Made by a program: the position numbers and the translations under genes | Shown: positions 62,701 through 64,000 of the stretch, piece by piece | Layout of the letters: each line of letters opens with the position of its first letter | How positions within the stretch are numbered: the first letter of the stretch is position 1 | Notes under the pieces: generated by a model | Seen by the model: the letters and a program-made list of their open reading frames with translations, nothing else | Told to the model about the DNA's origin: nothing | The model's database searches: none | From: Acanthopleura granulata | Lineage: Eukaryota > Mollusca > Polyplacophora > Chitonida > Chitonidae | Assembly: GCA_016165875.1 (NCBI GenBank) | Contig: JABBOT010000010.1 | Location: forward strand, 7,595,875-7,659,874 | Reading direction: 5' to 3' | Length of the DNA stretch: 64,000 bases

Positions 62701-63011
62701 ACATTTGTTTTAATCACTTATTTAATTGACCGACATCTCATTTTATAAGCAATTACATGAAAACAATGGAAAGGGACCAGGCGTCGGGGATTATTTTTCT
62801 ATGCACCAGCAGAATCCTGGTTTATGCAGGAATACAAAAGACAACAGCATTGACTAAACCCACTACCATAAGGTATCTGAGGATATGTGTAACAATCTTA
62901 CCCACTGAGTGGAATTGTACTCAGAGTTACATCTTCTCGTGTTTTCTCGAACTTTTTGGACAACCTGATGCCACAGATTCTGGTGGCACACCGGATCAGC
63001 AGGTCTTATTT
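50741..63011 (-). CDS. Ionotropic glutamate receptor, C-terminal eight exons (5' end outside window)
   Basis: Exons in transcript order: 63011-62902, 62414-62241, 57452-57349, 57118-57031, 55823-55511, 54407-54190, 53614-53349, 51017-50741. All phases match and give 515 residues plus stop. Order: end of the amino-terminal domain (two Cys), a Thr/Pro linker, S1 (LRAVELRVITDPWPPYII, GFSIDLLQELSQLLNFSY, GNWSGMVGQLQRKE, PERRAVMDFTVPF with the conserved Arg), M1 (GLLSGTLVVLSIFLA), pore loop and M3 (LLGAILSQGSLSQPVTITG, FSVTYSAILIACLSANS), S2 (VFFEKDICIGLQQNSPYKD), and M4 (GVGLGLSILALILEIG) with a short basic tail. Known role: ligand-gated cation channel at the plasma membrane. The M3 motif departs strongly from SYTANLAAFL, so subfamily and ligand are open. 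Confidence 0.94.
51618..51787 (+). mobile_element. SINE family A, 5'-truncated
   Basis: Starts within CTCCGGTCGTAAGTGGGAAG, has CTGCGGATGGTCGTGGGTT, TCTGCCCGGTTTCC and TAGTGAAATATTCTGGAGTA, and a tail GTAATACATCAATGAAAC. It lies in a receptor-gene intron, antisense to the gene. Confidence 0.82.
55998..56113 (+). mobile_element. SINE family A, short 3' fragment
   Basis: TTCCCGGGCTCTGCGCAGTT, TCCTCCCAGCATAATGCTG, CAGCGTAAAACACAAATC and an AAATAAATAA tail. It lies in the receptor-gene intron before exon 55823-55511 and is antisense. Confidence 0.75.
57453..62240 (-). other. Long receptor-gene intron (4.8 kb)
   Basis: Between the exons ending in VITDP and starting WPPYII. It contains open stretches near 58.7-59.35 kb on both strands and near 60.6-60.8 kb, none with family resemblance, and a dispersed repeat at 61386-61480 related to 36400-36480. 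No exon of the receptor is missing here, since phases join directly (0 to 0). Confidence 0.6.
61386..61480 (+). repeat. Dispersed repeat shared with 36400-36480
   Basis: Both copies contain ATAG(G/A)CATTTT, TCTATGATGTGCTT or TCTGACGTGCTT, and GGAATTC(C/T)TACAAGGC(T/C)ATG in the same order. Class unknown; extent beyond this core not resolved. Confidence 0.6.
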
Positions 63012-64000
63012 CTGGAAGAGTTATATAGACCAAACGACGCTATTGATAAGATTATTTGTTTGACCATTTAGAATGGCAAGTTAAATCTACAGCGTTACCT
63101 CATTAGAACGAGTCGTCGAAGACGAGTAAAAATACAAGTACTGATGCCTAACCGAATTTTAATCACTTGTCTTGTTTGTGGTTTAATCTTTGCCTTACGT
63201 GGTTTTCACATATTAGTTCCGGAGATTTTCAGAATGTTTTTCTGTAATACCACGACATGCCTGATCAATGTTGACTTTTTTATACATGATTAAATGCATG
63301 TGTAAAAAAGCCAGGATTGTTGAAATGAAACCGACTTTTGCGCAATTAGGCTCAACTGTTCAAATATTTATGTTCAGCTTTATACAGTGAACATTTGAAT
63401 ACTATTTATCTGGCCCAGACTCAGGCTTCCGTTCAGTATGAAGAACAGGGATAACATACATGGCGTCTTCCGCATGTTTCAGTTCGGCGCATCATTGGTC
63501 GTATATAGTAGTGACAAAGATTATATACAGTGCCTTATTAGTAATGGTTGTGGTTAACTATAGATTCTGTGATTTTACATTACAGAAATTACCATGTGGC
63601 TGTTTTGTGTGACAGTTGGCAAATCCAATCAATCAATCAAATAAATAAATAAATAAATGCTCGTGTAAATGCATAACTTCTAGCAACTTTCACTCCCCCT
63701 AGCACCACGGCGTAAGAAGAATTCCGTAAAAAAAATGCAGTGGCCTTAGTTACAATTTATTGGCACAGGTCACAATCAAAATGATAATCCTGAATGTAGA
63801 ACTACCATTTAGGTTATTATCGTCCTTGACCATTCCAAGGTACACAGCCTAATTTCAAACTAGACTGGCATGTTTCAATCCATCTCGAGCTGTTGTCTGT
63901 TTTGGTGGCCAGATGCTTCACTGCCAATGCAGATGAGGGTCATTAAGTCGTGTAACTCGTTAAATACTTTGAGTAGACTCGTGTTTTGGGTTTCCTACAC
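63012..64000. other. Receptor-gene intron or 5' flank; no exon seen
   Basis: Upstream exons of the receptor (amino-terminal domain) are expected to the right. Here I see only AT-rich sequence and a short microsatellite at about 63628-63658 ((AATC)n followed by (AAAT)n). Confidence 0.5.

Overview
The window is animal nuclear DNA: AT-rich, with short exons joined by GT...AG introns, much simple and tandem repeat, and many tRNA-derived SINEs. The genes (VIPAS39, MKKS/BBS6, an ionotropic glutamate receptor) are metazoan. The SINE type (tRNA-like head, a conserved central block, a tail ending in AATCAAATAAA) and a Penelope-like element suggest a lophotrochozoan, most likely a mollusc or a near relative. 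The exact phylum is inference. Exon models below were built by hand from splice sites, reading phase and protein resemblance.

Layout. (1) 9-7850, + strand: the last nine exons (243 residues) of VIPAS39/SPE-39, a partner of VPS33B in endosomal sorting. The gene starts left of the window. (2) 7.9-20.7 kb: no gene recognised. It is dominated by a 3.3 kb minisatellite of 78-bp units (12.6-15.9 kb) and a CA-rich minisatellite (19.56-20.57 kb). (3) 33618-20726, - strand: the C-terminal ten exons (about 715 residues) of a nuclear-looking protein I do not recognise. All splice phases agree. Its introns hold a 178-bp tandem array, SINEs and a MULE transposase relic. (4) 33.7-36.3 kb: a decayed Penelope-like retroelement bounded by about 290-bp inverted repeats. 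It carries a YVDD reverse-transcriptase motif, a degraded GIY-YIG-like end, a hammerhead-like motif, and a later SINE insertion with a 14-bp target duplication. (5) 36.3-42.8 kb: no clear gene; dispersed repeats and a tandem tRNA-like SINE. (6) 42804-48769, + strand: two short ORFs for single-pass membrane microproteins, followed by a complete MKKS/BBS6 chaperonin-like gene (588 residues). If a predicted intron is spliced, the first ORF stops and the second starts on a shared ATGA. (7) 63011-50741, - strand: the C-terminal eight exons (515 residues) of an ionotropic glutamate receptor with a divergent pore. Its 5' part lies right of the window.

Transcription order: VIPAS39 and the unknown gene converge, the unknown gene and MKKS diverge, and MKKS and the receptor converge. 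The most interesting element is the microprotein-microprotein-MKKS arrangement. Human MKKS mRNA is known to carry upstream ORFs encoding mitochondrial microproteins, so this looks like an ancient polycistronic transcript.
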